The notes: a model not told the origin generated them from the sequence alone. 64,000 nt of DNA from Spirosoma validum (GCF_014699035.1 NZ_JACXAA010000001.1:434001-498000); one strand, 5' to 3'. Positions 44,668-52,995 are shown, counted from the stretch's first letter. Numbers and translations: made by a program.

Positions 44668-45528
44668 ATGACGAACGATTTAAGCGACACACTTTCTCAG
44701 TCAGTAAGCTATAAGCCGCTCGCCAGGCTGAGCAGGCAAACGTTACGTTGGTCGAGTTTTTTGTTGGTCACTACTGTTTGGGTTAGTGCCGGTCTCTTCG
44801 GCTTATACATCCTGGCTTTTTACGCGTCCGCTCTCTACGAAGGGAATATGGCTCGCTGGAATCAGGTTCTACCCAAGCTGTATGAACAAAGCACGACGAC
44901 AGCAACCACCGGAATAGGTCTGCATTTCGCAGCGGGCGGCATTATTCTTGTTCTGGGAAGTCTTCAATTAATAGATTCCATCCGTGTTCGGTTTCCCGCT
45001 TTGCACCGCTGGGTCGGACGCGTATACGTTCTTTCCTGTCTGCTCGCTGCCATTGGCGGGCTAGTCTTCATTGCCATCAAAGGAACCATCGGAGGATTGA
45101 TGATGAACGTTGGGTTCTCCCTGTACGGAATCCTGATGTTTATCGCGGCCATACAAACGTATCGAACCGCCGTTGCCAGAAATACGGCCAGCCATCGGCT
45201 CTGGGCACTACGTTTGTACGTCCTGGCGATAGGTTCCTGGCTATACCGAATGGATTATGGCTTCTGGCTGTTGCTAACGGATGGCCTGGGTCACACCCGC
45301 TCATTCAGCGGACCATTTGACAGTGTAATGGCCTTCTTTTTCTACCTCCCTAATTTGTTAGTAGTGGAAGTTTTCACAAGAGCCCGCTCTTATAAAGCCT
45401 CTCCTCTTCTTCGAATCTTGGCCTCACTCATACTTCTGTTTGCAACGGGATTTCTACTTTTAGGTACGTATTACTTCACGTTGTATTACTGGGGACCAGC
45501 CATTGTCAATTGGGTATCTGGTCGTTAA
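44668..45528 (+). CDS. DUF2306-type multi-pass membrane protein
   Basis: 286 residues with about seven membrane segments (FLLVTTVWVSAGLFGLYILA; LHFAAGGIILVLGSLQLI; VYVLSCLLAAIGGLVFIAI; VGFSLYGILMFIAAIQTY; ILASLILLFATGFLLLGTYY). The pattern HRWVGRVYVLS and TASHRLWALRLYVLAIGSWL matches DUF2306, whose conserved His residues could bind heme or metal; that is inference. The function is unknown. It is monocistronic after a strong terminator. Confidence 0.82.
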   Translation: MTNDLSDTLSQSVSYKPLARLSRQTLRWSSFLLVTTVWVSAGLFGLYILAFYASALYEGNMARWNQVLPKLYEQSTTTATTGIGLHFAAGGIILVLGSLQLIDSIRVRFPALHRWVGRVYVLSCLLAAIGGLVFIAIKGTIGGLMMNVGFSLYGILMFIAAIQTYRTAVARNTASHRLWALRLYVLAIGSWLYRMDYGFWLLLTDGLGHTRSFSGPFDSVMAFFFYLPNLLVVEVFTRARSYKASPLLRILASLILLFATGFLLLGTYYFTLYYWGPAIVNWVSGR

Positions 45529-45621
45529 CGTAGTATACCCATTCAGCTAAAGGACTTATAGTCAACACAATTTCGCTGAAATGTAGTTAAGATTACATTC
45601 GTATAAACAACAGTAAGATCC

Positions 45622-45726
45622 ATGAAACGCACAGATCTATTTTCAGTAATAAGAAACAGGGGAATACAACTAAGGACGTTCCTGATGGACGTAATCAAAG
45701 GAAGAATTAAAGTCGATGTCGTTTAA
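45622..45726 (+). CDS. Possible 34-aa basic peptide
   Basis: ATG 45622 opens a 34-codon frame beginning MKRTDLFSVIRNRGIQLRTF and ending KVDVV, rich in Lys and Arg. It is in a 480-bp gap otherwise without large genes. There is no ribosome-binding or promoter evidence. It could be chance. Confidence 0.2.
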   Translation: MKRTDLFSVIRNRGIQLRTFLMDVIKGRIKVDVV

Positions 45727-45771
45727 ATTAGCTAACGTATCACTGTTACGTTATTTTTCTTTGCTTTATTC

Positions 45772-45942
45772 TTGAAACCAACAACAAATCAAGTGGCAAC
45801 CGCATGGATCATAGTGAGTGTTGTATTAGCGTGGTACTGCGCTAAAGCACTTAAAACTAACCCAGGTAAACCCGATTGGAGCAAAGCGATCGCAGCCACT
45901 CTTTTATGGCCGTTCTCCCTTTTTATGGAACGATACAAATAG
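45772..45942 (+). CDS. Small two-helix membrane protein, 56 aa
   Basis: Starting from TTG 45772 (or GTG 45793) the frame gives two hydrophobic helices (AWIIVSVVLAWYCAKAL and AIAATLLWPFSLFMERYK), joined by the polar turn KTNPGKPDWSK. The Trp/Pro pattern and the positive C-terminus look like a real membrane protein. No ATG is available, which lowers confidence. It is too short to name a family. Confidence 0.5.
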   Translation: MKPTTNQVATAWIIVSVVLAWYCAKALKTNPGKPDWSKAIAATLLWPFSLFMERYK

Positions 45943-46009
45943 AGATCTACGTACCAGGTAGTATAGCGAAGAGTTCGTAAACTGCCGCTCCTAACGCACA
46001 AAACAAAGC

Positions 46010-46411
46010 TTAATAATCCACCCGCTTTCGGCTGGCCTTTACATCACTTTTTTGCTTTTTGCTGGCAATTCGTTCTTCCACCGCGGCCTTCGAGGGTTTC
46101 GTTGCTTTACGGGGTTTAGGTTTTTCGAATGCTTTTTCGATCAGGCGATAAAATTTCTTCGTTACCTTCTCTTTATTAGCCAACTGCGTCCGCTCGGTTT
46201 GGTGCCTCAATACCAGTTCACCATCAGTTGTTAGCTTATTGGCTAGTTTTTCTTCCAGAACGATCCGTTCCTCATTGGTCAGCAAAAGAGACTGGCGAAC
46301 ACTGAACCGGAGCTCGGCCTTCGTCGCTACTTTATTCACGTTCTGGCCTCCTGCCCCACCGCTACGGGCAAATTGATACTGTAATTCGGGTTGTAAACGA
46401 GTAGCATCCAT
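46010..46411 (-). CDS. arfB: Alternative ribosome-rescue factor ArfB (peptidyl-tRNA hydrolase, GGQ type)
   Basis: 133 residues from ATG 46411. The frame reaches 46507, but this would overlap the divergent gene at 46499, and MDATRLQPELQYQFARSGG fits the known ArfB N-terminus. It contains the GGQ motif (SGGAGGQNVNKVATKAELRF), which releases peptides on stalled ribosomes. The C-terminal tail is rich in Lys (KPKPRKATKPSKAAVEERIA), as needed to occupy the empty mRNA channel. A TAGTTTTG -7 element lies on this strand at 46484-46477, consistent with the short start. The length matches ArfB. Confidence 0.9.
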   Translation of the reverse strand: MDATRLQPELQYQFARSGGAGGQNVNKVATKAELRFSVRQSLLLTNEERIVLEEKLANKLTTDGELVLRHQTERTQLANKEKVTKKFYRLIEKAFEKPKPRKATKPSKAAVEERIASKKQKSDVKASRKRVDY

Positions 46412-46498
46412 CGTCGCAATTACGCAATTCATTGAGTGGTCTGAAAAACAAACCTGAGATGAGGTAGTTCTTTTTTCAAAACTAATTGATTCAACGTT

Positions 46499-46852
46499 AT
46501 GGCACACAAGGATAAAAAAATCGCTTCCCTGCTCGATAATACGTTTTCATCGCTCGGGGGCGATGTGTCATCAACGACACCCGATGATGGGGTAAATCTC
46601 ATTCAGGAGTGGATCGAAGTTGTTCAGTCGAACGTGAGTACACAATGGCTGGCCGAACCGCTCGAAAAACTTCAGATCGCCATTAATTCACAAAACACAC
46701 ATGAGATTGAAGAGCTTATGCACAATCTCAGCGGTATAACGGTCGACTTCGCCAATAATGCAGCCGGGGATGAATACAAAGAAGAACTGCAAAACCTATC
46801 CACTGTTCTGAAAGATTTCGCCCAGGAGTTGACCCAGGTAAACACGCATTAA
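46499..46852 (+). CDS. Array paralog A: small acidic helical protein, 117 aa
   Basis: First of seven tandem paralogs. The product starts MAHKDKKIASLLDNTFSSLG. The shared plan is a short N-terminal segment with an LxDxT core, then a helix with the core GxxLIxxWIxxL (GVNLIQEWIEVVQSN), then LxxLxxxI, then IxxLxxxLSGIT, then LxxLSxxLKxFAQEL. It is acidic with no signal peptide or membrane segment, so probably cytoplasmic. It diverges from arfB. I do not recognise a family. Gene B starts 24 bp downstream. Confidence 0.75.
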   Translation: MAHKDKKIASLLDNTFSSLGGDVSSTTPDDGVNLIQEWIEVVQSNVSTQWLAEPLEKLQIAINSQNTHEIEELMHNLSGITVDFANNAAGDEYKEELQNLSTVLKDFAQELTQVNTH

Positions 46853-46876
46853 CTTAATGACTCAACACACTAAATC

Positions 46877-47251
46877 ATGATTGCAAAAGATCAAAATCAA
46901 ATCACGCTCATTGACGAAACCGTCAATACACTCGATGGTAATATTGATACAACGACAGCCACGGATGGCCTGTCGCTCATTGACAAATGGCTGAATCGCC
47001 TGGAAGAAGTGGGAGATGATACCACCGACGATATTGCGGAAACGCTCGAACGATTACGGCCAGAAATCGACACAGCCCAACGCTATAATCGAATTGACAA
47101 TCAACAAATTGCAAATTTATTACAGGATCTGATCGAACAGACTCGGAACGTAATGAACTCGGTTGAAGCAAGCGCCGAACAAGTGGAATTATCGCAGTTG
47201 ATTGCCGTGCTTGAAAACTTACATCGTCAGGCTGTTAGCCTTATTGATTAA
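46877..47251 (+). CDS. Array paralog B: small acidic helical protein, 124 aa
   Basis: The product starts MIAKDQNQITLIDETVNTLD. It has the array core GLSLIDKWLNRLEEV, then IAETLERLRPEI, IANLLQDLIEQT and LSQLIAVLENL. It is about 7 residues longer than the average paralog in the middle (DTAQRYNRIDNQQ). The spacers to A and C are 24 and 19 bp, so A, B and C are probably one transcript. No signal peptide is seen. The family is unknown. Confidence 0.75.
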   Translation: MIAKDQNQITLIDETVNTLDGNIDTTTATDGLSLIDKWLNRLEEVGDDTTDDIAETLERLRPEIDTAQRYNRIDNQQIANLLQDLIEQTRNVMNSVEASAEQVELSQLIAVLENLHRQAVSLID

Positions 47252-47270
47252 CCCTAAACTTTCGAAACGA

Positions 47271-47972
47271 ATGGCACTCGACCAGCATGCTTCTAATTTA
47301 ATTACTTTAACTGTTAAGGCGTTTGATGGCAGCGCAACCAGCGTATCGCCAATGGATGGCATGTCGTTGATTGATAGCTGGACCAGCTTTTTAAAAACTG
47401 ACAATCAGCAAAATAGCTCCGTCATAAGTGGCTTGGACGAGCTAAAAGCGGAACTGCAAAGCGGCAACCTTGATGGTACGTCGATTCAACGCATACTCAA
47501 TAACCTGGTCGATCAGTCCAGTCAACTTATTAAGGCCGTAGGTACGGAAAATAAATCAGAATTGACCCCCTTAACCGACGCCCTACAAAGCTTCAGTCAG
47601 CAAGCTGGCGGTTCAGGTAAGCCCGCGAATACGGGTGGCCAGGCGCCCATGACGAGTACCGTTGGGGGCGAATCAACCAACAGGGGCATCGGTGCTTCGG
47701 CCTTCGACACAACAGACGATGATGATCTGTCGGATCGGAACGGTGGAACGGTAGATACAGACCCGGAAATCGACATGGACGATACAACGGGCAGCGATGG
47801 AAGGCCTGAAAAAGACCGTTTGTCAGGAGACCCTGATGAAACCGGCGATTCAAGTTATTCGTCACAGCCATCCCAATCCCGATCTGATACGTCGCGGGTG
47901 AGTGGTATAGGGATTTCAGGAGGTTCGGGCGATACGTCTACCTCACAATCAGGGGGCCGGTCGCAATATTAA
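47271..47972 (+). CDS. Array paralog C: helical domain with a long disordered acidic/Ser-Gly tail, 233 aa
   Basis: It starts at ATG 47271; the frame is open from 47202, but that part overlaps gene B and does not match paralogs. Residues 1-113 are the array domain (GMSLIDSWTSFLKTDNQQ, LDELKAELQSGNL, IQRILNNLVDQSSQLI, LTDALQSFSQQ). Residues 114-233 are a low-complexity tail rich in S, G, D and T (FDTTDDDDLSDRNGG; SQPSQSRSDTSRVSG), which no other member has. The tail may tether or phase-separate the domain; that is speculation. Confidence 0.72.
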   Translation: MALDQHASNLITLTVKAFDGSATSVSPMDGMSLIDSWTSFLKTDNQQNSSVISGLDELKAELQSGNLDGTSIQRILNNLVDQSSQLIKAVGTENKSELTPLTDALQSFSQQAGGSGKPANTGGQAPMTSTVGGESTNRGIGASAFDTTDDDDLSDRNGGTVDTDPEIDMDDTTGSDGRPEKDRLSGDPDETGDSSYSSQPSQSRSDTSRVSGIGISGGSGDTSTSQSGGRSQY

Positions 47973-47988
47973 ACGTTACGTATCCAGT

Positions 47989-48048
47989 AAGCAATCTGTG
48001 TTGTTGGGAAGAGAAATTTATTCGCTACTCCTGATGCACAGATTGCTT
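47989..48048. other. Inverted repeat between array genes C and D
   Basis: Arms AAGCAATCTGTG (47989-48000) and 48037-48048 are perfect over 12 bp, with a 36-nt loop. It divides the array into A-C and D-G. The right arm is followed by CTTCGTTT, not a T-run, so termination is uncertain. The whole gap (47973-48191) has no gene. Confidence 0.5.
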
Positions 48049-48191
48049 CTTCGTTTACGCCCAATACCAGTACCAAGATTCAAACAAAGCGCCTTTGAGC
48101 GGGGTTACCTGATAACGACAAACCATCAATAGAGTAAGAAGACCTTATCAGCAGTAGCTTCTTCCGGCCCTATTGTTAACCTAAAAGAATT

Positions 48192-48551
48192 ATGGCTTCT
48201 CACGCATTGGATCAGCGATTGTTCGAAAAAACAGCTTCACTATCCGACTCAACCAATTCGATTTCGGCCTCAACACCCGCTCGGATTGAACTTATTGACG
48301 GTTGGTTAAAAGTGATTGAAGGGAACGCGAGTGCCGAAATCATCGAAGGGAAACTAAAAGAGCTTCGTGATGAACTTAAGCTTAACCAGCCAGATCCGGA
48401 CCGGGTTCGTGAATTGCTTTTCAGCCTGGCTGATCACACCTCGCAGATAGCACAGGGGTCCAATACGCACGAGCAACTCGCGGGTGAGCTGGAAAATTTA
48501 GCGACAACACTACGTGGTCTGGCTGGCATGCAGATCGTTGAAAATAGATAA
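48192..48551 (+). CDS. Array paralog D: small acidic helical protein, 119 aa
   Basis: The product starts MASHALDQRLFEKTASLSDS. The array core is IELIDGWLKVIEGNASAEII, then LKELRDELKLNQPD, VRELLFSLADHTSQIA and LENLATTLRGLAG. It opens the second half of the array after a 219-bp gap and is closest in wording to E. There is no export signal. The family is unknown. Confidence 0.75.
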   Translation: MASHALDQRLFEKTASLSDSTNSISASTPARIELIDGWLKVIEGNASAEIIEGKLKELRDELKLNQPDPDRVRELLFSLADHTSQIAQGSNTHEQLAGELENLATTLRGLAGMQIVENR

Positions 48552-48593
48552 ACGCTGTCATCAGGTAATTCATTGACCAATTAATAACGTATT

Positions 48594-48941
48594 ATGTTAG
48601 GATCGAATAATCTGGAAGAGGGGATGCTCAACGACACCCTCAGTACGTTCCGGAACAGCACCCAGGAGGCTATTTCGCCAGCTCAAGGAGTTATGCTGAT
48701 TGATGGCTGGTTGCAGGCACTGGATGGCGACCCGAACCTGGATCAGTTGAAGGGGCAGTTGAATGAGCTTCGCACGGCGTTGCAGGCAGCTAAGCCCGAT
48801 GAGCAGTACGTCCGCGATTTACTGACCAGCCTGGCCGATAAAGCACAGGCCGTAGCTGAAGATTCAAACTCCGAAGGGACGTGGACCGGTGGCCTGGAAA
48901 GCCTCTCAAAAATTCTGCGCAATCTCGGCAGTAAATCATAG
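48594..48941 (+). CDS. Array paralog E: small acidic helical protein, 115 aa
   Basis: The product starts MLGSNNLEEGMLNDTLSTFR. It has GVMLIDGWLQALDGDPNLDQ, then LNELRTALQAAKPDEQYV, RDLLTSLADKAQAVAED and LESLSKILRNLG. The block MLNDTL is shared with F, which marks E and F as the most recent duplicates. The spacer to D is 42 bp and to F 59 bp. Confidence 0.75.
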   Translation: MLGSNNLEEGMLNDTLSTFRNSTQEAISPAQGVMLIDGWLQALDGDPNLDQLKGQLNELRTALQAAKPDEQYVRDLLTSLADKAQAVAEDSNSEGTWTGGLESLSKILRNLGSKS

Positions 48942-49000
48942 GGCGACAGTTCGTTTATTGTTGGTTAATAATCTTTAAAGACTTAATTCACTACACACAT

Positions 49001-49357
49001 ATGGAAGGAACCGGAACCACACTTGAACACCGGATGCTCAACGACACCTTAGGTGCGCTGGGCGATGGGCATACCATTACGCTTACACCCGAACAAGGGA
49101 TTTTATTACTGGAAGGATGGCATAATGCCTTGCCTGGGGACGTAGGTGCTGAACGCGTTCTATCGGAAATCGAAACACTGCGCGACCACTTAAAAACAGG
49201 GCAGTACGACGGCGAAAAAATACGACATCTATTGCTCAGCATGGCTAGCCATACACTAACGCTTTCGCACGAGCCATCTGTCGGCGAATCAACAGCACAC
49301 CAGCTTAGGCAGTTAGCGAATGCATTACGCAATTTCACCAGCCAAATCGACTTATGA
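49001..49357 (+). CDS. Array paralog F: small acidic helical protein, 118 aa
   Basis: The product starts MEGTGTTLEHRMLNDTLGAL. The array core is GILLLEGWHNALPGDVGAER, then IETLRDHLKTGQYDGEKI, RHLLLSMASHTLTLSHE and LRQLANALRNFTSQI. It has several His residues not found in the others. Its stop overlaps the start of G by 4 bp (ATGA), a sign of coupled translation. Confidence 0.75.
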   Translation: MEGTGTTLEHRMLNDTLGALGDGHTITLTPEQGILLLEGWHNALPGDVGAERVLSEIETLRDHLKTGQYDGEKIRHLLLSMASHTLTLSHEPSVGESTAHQLRQLANALRNFTSQIDL

Positions 49358-49701
49358 TTACGCACGAAGAATCTACTACGCTCCTCGACTTAACGATGGA
49401 TGTTCTTGAGGGCGAACTGGCCGATACCACTCCGCAAAGTGGTCTGGGCGTTATTGACCGATGGTTGGAGCAACTCCATCAAACGGATAATGCTACAGAT
49501 ATTACCAATACGCTCGAGCAGGTAAAAACCCAATTGAAAAGCGACCAGATTACCCCCGGCGAATTGTCTGAGTTGCTGAACACTTTAGCCACTCAGACGA
49601 ATGAGTTTAGTACGAAAATGGGATCAGAGGGCGATATAGCTCCCCGGCTGGAAGGAGTAGCTTCGGCGCTACGCTCAATGGCCGGCCAATTGAGTCATTA
49701 A
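49354..49701 (+). CDS. Array paralog G: small acidic helical protein, 115 aa
   Basis: The product starts MITHEESTTLLDLTMDVLEG. The array core is GLGVIDRWLEQLHQTDNATD, then LEQVKTQLKSDQITPGEL, SELLNTLATQTNEFST and LEGVASALRSMAGQLSH. It is the last member of the array, coupled to F by a 4-bp overlap and closed by the bidirectional terminator at 49710. Confidence 0.75.
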   Translation: MITHEESTTLLDLTMDVLEGELADTTPQSGLGVIDRWLEQLHQTDNATDITNTLEQVKTQLKSDQITPGELSELLNTLATQTNEFSTKMGSEGDIAPRLEGVASALRSMAGQLSH

Positions 49702-49709
49702 ACGAGTTA

Positions 49710-49744
49710 GAAACCTATAAGGTCCTGGAGACTTTATAGGTTTC
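49710..49744. terminator. Bidirectional terminator between the array and the FG-GAP gene
   Basis: Arms GAAACCTATAA (49710-49720) and TTATAGGTTTC (49734-49744) have a 13-nt loop and sit between convergent genes. Confidence 0.7.
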
Positions 49745-49746
49745 GT

Positions 49747-50976
49747 TTATTTCCGCTGGTTCCAGTAAATCAATACGTTCAAGGTTGCCCGCCCTGACGC
49801 AATCAGATCCAGATCGCCATCTCCGTCTAAATCAGCAGCTTGTAAGTCCTCGCAGGCCATTCGCACACTGTCATCCAATGGGTAGCCTTGTACATTGCCT
49901 TCGTCCTTTGGCTTGAATAAGCGAACCCCGACTTTCTTATCGGCATTTGGGTTGCGCCAACCCGCTACGATCTGATCGCTACCTATACCCAGAAAATCGC
50001 CACAAACCAGCGCATGTCCCTGGCTCAGCACATCGGTAAGTACGTCTATCTCTTTATCCGTGACTAATTTTCTGGGTTTTTGGAATGAATAATATCCGCT
50101 TTCTACCTGGAGCACATTTCCGTGCATAGGCTGAATTGTTGCAATGCTTTTGCCACCATCCAGGCGCCGGATTTCCCCGATTCCTTCGACGTCTTTGGTC
50201 AGTAAAGGCAGTGTGTTCCGGGCCTCTTCGTCATCAAAAGCTTTCCACGTCTTTTTGCGCCACTCGAAAATCTGACCGCCTTCTTTGCCCGCCACGATCA
50301 AACCGGTGGTGCTGCCATCTTCCCAAATCTCAAAATTATGGGTTAGGTGCATGGTTGAATCCACGAGGTAACGCTTCCAGGTGTCACGCGGATTTTTTGG
50401 AAACTCGTAACCCCAAATCCGAACCCCTTTGCCTACGCCGTTCTTGTTTCCCAATCCATGCAAAGGCACCACAATAAGTTGGTAGGTATTCTTTCCTACG
50501 TTTGCCCATCGCATTCGGTGGGTCGTAACTTCGTGATGAAGACGGACTGGCTCCCACCGCTGCGTCGGGTCCTGGGGACGTATCAAGTAGAAAACGGCTC
50601 CGGATTTGGTGCTGTCAACCGTTTCGGCGGGGTTCCAGCCTGCACCGACGGCTACTTCTACCCGCCCGTCGCCATCCAGATCGCGGGCGGCAATGCAGAC
50701 GTTGTCCTGCGGGGTCAGGTTCGCGGCCATGACATAGCGTTTCCACGGGCTGTTTCTATCGCCGGGGTTTTTGTACCAGACAATTTCCTTCTGATCGGCC
50801 AGCAAAATATCGGGTTGTTTATCGCCATCGACATCGCCAATGGCCAAGCCGTAGCCAATACTGATCTGGTTATCAACAACCTGAACGTTGAAATTGGGGC
50901 CATCTTTCCGGGCCGTATCGGTTTGCGCGAACAGGGATGAACTTGCCAGGAGGCACAGGAGAAGGATTCTTTTCAT
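49747..50976 (-). CDS. Secreted FG-GAP/VCBS-repeat protein
   Basis: 409 residues. The signal peptide is MKRILLLCLLASSSLFAQ. There are several FG-GAP-type calcium-loop motifs (IGDVDGDKQPDILLADQKEI; ARDLDGDGRVEVAVGAGWNP; AADLDGDGDLDLIASGRATL), so the fold is a beta-propeller like integrin alpha heads. No catalytic residue is visible. The function is unknown; such proteins in Bacteroidetes often bind carbohydrates or proteins outside the cell. It is transcribed alone, convergent with the small-protein array. Confidence 0.87.
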   Translation of the reverse strand: MKRILLLCLLASSSLFAQTDTARKDGPNFNVQVVDNQISIGYGLAIGDVDGDKQPDILLADQKEIVWYKNPGDRNSPWKRYVMAANLTPQDNVCIAARDLDGDGRVEVAVGAGWNPAETVDSTKSGAVFYLIRPQDPTQRWEPVRLHHEVTTHRMRWANVGKNTYQLIVVPLHGLGNKNGVGKGVRIWGYEFPKNPRDTWKRYLVDSTMHLTHNFEIWEDGSTTGLIVAGKEGGQIFEWRKKTWKAFDDEEARNTLPLLTKDVEGIGEIRRLDGGKSIATIQPMHGNVLQVESGYYSFQKPRKLVTDKEIDVLTDVLSQGHALVCGDFLGIGSDQIVAGWRNPNADKKVGVRLFKPKDEGNVQGYPLDDSVRMACEDLQAADLDGDGDLDLIASGRATLNVLIYWNQRK

Positions 50977-51038
50977 ACCAATTTTAGTAAGCTGTTCAAG
51001 ACGCGTGACCTTATGGCAAAGCTACCCCGATAATAGTT

Positions 51039-51890
51039 CTACCGGCTTAGGCTAACCCGTTCGCCTAATTGCATAACGCGATATGGTGTACCATACTGTT
51101 CGCAGGCCTTCACAAAATCGGCAGGGTCGGCCGTATTGAATTCAAAAAGATCGTAATGATGCGGGATGACAAGCTTCGCGCCAATATCACGACCGAGCCG
51201 GGCCGCTTCGTCGGGATTAAGATTTCCCGCAACGTGCCGCTCAGGTTTGTTACCATTGATAGGCAAAAACGCTACGTCGACGCTGAATGGCCGTAGTATA
51301 TCAACCATGCCATCGTACCACAACGTATCACCGGAATGATATACCCGATACGGTCCCACGTCCACTACGTATCCCATGAACTTGCAGCGTCCCTGATCAT
51401 CGCGTTCAAGTTCATTGTGTGCCGCCGGAACGCCATGAAACACAAATCCATCAACTGGTATTGTTTCTCCATCAGTTATTCCAATTGGCAGATTTGGGCC
51501 CCACTGTCCACGAAGCCGTTCCTCTACAAACGCACGATTCGCTTCAGGAATGACGAGCTTCTTGTTCCAGCCAGTGGCAAATAATGGAATCAAGGTATCA
51601 TAATCTAAGTGGTCGGTATGGTTGTGGCTTGACGTAACCACATCGACTATATCCAGATAACCAGGGAAAATTACCCGTTCCGATAGTCGAACATGTGGCT
51701 TGGCCGTGTACGCATATTTTTCAGATAACGAATCCGATAGATACGGATCGAACAGCATGTGACGACCAGCATATTGCACGAGAAAACCGCTCTGACCCAA
51801 CCACCATATGTGCAAAGCATCCGGCTCGCGACGAGCGGCTTCTATATCAGCCAGTAACGTATCATCTTTTTGAAAAGCGGGTTTCAGCAT
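51039..51890 (-). CDS. UlaG-like metallo-beta-lactamase-fold hydrolase
   Basis: 283 residues from ATG 51890 (MLKPAFQKDDTLLADIEAAR). The open frame to 51926 overlaps the 21-bp inverted repeat and adds no domain. It has the metal-site motif SSHNHTDHLDYD (HxHxDH), a later HSGDTLWYDG and IPHHYDLFEF, as in UlaG-type lactonases. The usual substrate for the family is L-ascorbate-6-phosphate lactone, but many members differ. It is cytoplasmic with no signal. The neighbour upstream is an SDR on the same strand. Confidence 0.85.
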   Translation of the reverse strand: MLKPAFQKDDTLLADIEAARREPDALHIWWLGQSGFLVQYAGRHMLFDPYLSDSLSEKYAYTAKPHVRLSERVIFPGYLDIVDVVTSSHNHTDHLDYDTLIPLFATGWNKKLVIPEANRAFVEERLRGQWGPNLPIGITDGETIPVDGFVFHGVPAAHNELERDDQGRCKFMGYVVDVGPYRVYHSGDTLWYDGMVDILRPFSVDVAFLPINGNKPERHVAGNLNPDEAARLGRDIGAKLVIPHHYDLFEFNTADPADFVKACEQYGTPYRVMQLGERVSLSR

Positions 51891-51903
51891 TATTGTCTTT
51901 TTT

Positions 51904-51963
51904 GTACTGCGGGTGGGAACCCGCAATTATTGGTAGAAAATCGCGGGTTCTCACCCGCAGTAC
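51904..51963. repeat. 21-bp inverted repeat
   Basis: Arms 51904-51924 and 51943-51963 pair with one mismatch. Each arm holds a smaller dyad (GCGGGT...ACCCGC). It lies between two minus-strand genes and contains no T-run. It is similar in design, but not in sequence, to the repeat at 43178. Confidence 0.85.
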
Positions 51964-51980
51964 AGTGAATTCGCTATACC

Positions 51981-52841
51981 CTATCTGTTAGTCATTCGTA
52001 AGCCACTGATCCGGCCCATGATCCAGTCGATCAGCTGAGCAGGCAGCCGGGGTAGTAACCACCCCGTCAACTTATTCGGCACGATTGCATAGCGAATACC
52101 GGGGTGTGGCGTTTCGTAAATTTTGACAATTCGTTCTCCAAGGTAGTCTACTGAAAAACCGCGGGCTTCGGAATCATCAACCTGCTTCAAAAACCACTGC
52201 ATGGCTGGGTAGTAAGCTGTGTTTTTATAAGCGACAATGGCTGTACCTTTCCCCCAAATTGGTGTTTTCACAGCACCCGGACCAATAATAACCACTTTAA
52301 TTCCGAACAGCGCCAGCTCCCGGCGGAGGCTATGGGAGAGTCCTTCAACAGCATGTTTCGAACCAACGTAAGCGCCCATAAACGGAATAGCGATCTGGCC
52401 GTTCACCGAACTGATATTCAGAATTCGTCCGGGTTGAACGGGGTGGTTATCTCGTGCGCCAAGCAGGGGCAGAAACGCCTGTGTGACGTGCAGCAACCCC
52501 AATACATTTACGTCAAAATGTTGGCGAATGGTGTCCATAGGCTGGTATTGTAGCGGTCCGCCTATCGCAATTCCAGCATTGTTCACCAAGCCTCCTAAAC
52601 CATCATCGGCCAGTCTTTCGGTCAGCACTTGAGCCGCAGAAGCCACCGCATCAGCATCCGTTACGTCGAATAGCAATGGTACAAAGCGCTCGCCAAATTC
52701 CGTCGTTAACCGATCAGCGTCAGTCTGCGTTCGAACGCTACCGAAAACAGTGTATCCACGTTGAATGAACTGATTAGCGGCACCATAGCCAATACCGGTT
52801 GAAACACCAGTAATAAGAATGTTTTTGCTGACGGGTTTCAT
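51981..52841 (-). CDS. Short-chain dehydrogenase/reductase
   Basis: 286 residues from ATG 52841, which begins MKPVSKNILITGVSTGIGYG (the open frame from 52865 adds 8 residues). The Rossmann motif TGxxxGIG (ITGVSTGIGYGAAN), the NNAG segment (LVNNAGIAIGG), the catalytic Ser region (NISSVNGQIAIPFMGAY) and YxxxK (YVGSKHAVEG) are all present. The classical-type family uses NAD(P)H; substrate specificity is not predictable. The C-terminal region (WLLPRLPAQLIDWIMG) fits the retinol dehydrogenase-like subgroup. Confidence 0.9.
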   Translation of the reverse strand: MKPVSKNILITGVSTGIGYGAANQFIQRGYTVFGSVRTQTDADRLTTEFGERFVPLLFDVTDADAVASAAQVLTERLADDGLGGLVNNAGIAIGGPLQYQPMDTIRQHFDVNVLGLLHVTQAFLPLLGARDNHPVQPGRILNISSVNGQIAIPFMGAYVGSKHAVEGLSHSLRRELALFGIKVVIIGPGAVKTPIWGKGTAIVAYKNTAYYPAMQWFLKQVDDSEARGFSVDYLGERIVKIYETPHPGIRYAIVPNKLTGWLLPRLPAQLIDWIMGRISGLRMTNR

Positions 52842-52915
52842 TCCGTAAACATACCTTAAAATCAACTCAACAATCCCACATTCGTCAACGTTATGTCTAG
52901 TAAAAAATAAGCACA

Positions 52916-52949
52916 GGAGTGAATAAACATGGTGTTAGCCATTCACTCC
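52916..52949. other. Short hairpin between divergent genes
   Basis: GGAGTGAAT (52916-52924) pairs with ATTCACTCC (52941-52949). It lies between the SDR (minus) and the hypothetical gene (plus). It could be an operator-like dyad or chance; there is no T-run. Confidence 0.4.
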
Positions 52950-52995
52950 CTCTGGATGGGCCGATTTCGCTTATTCATTCAATTACTCATTAGTT

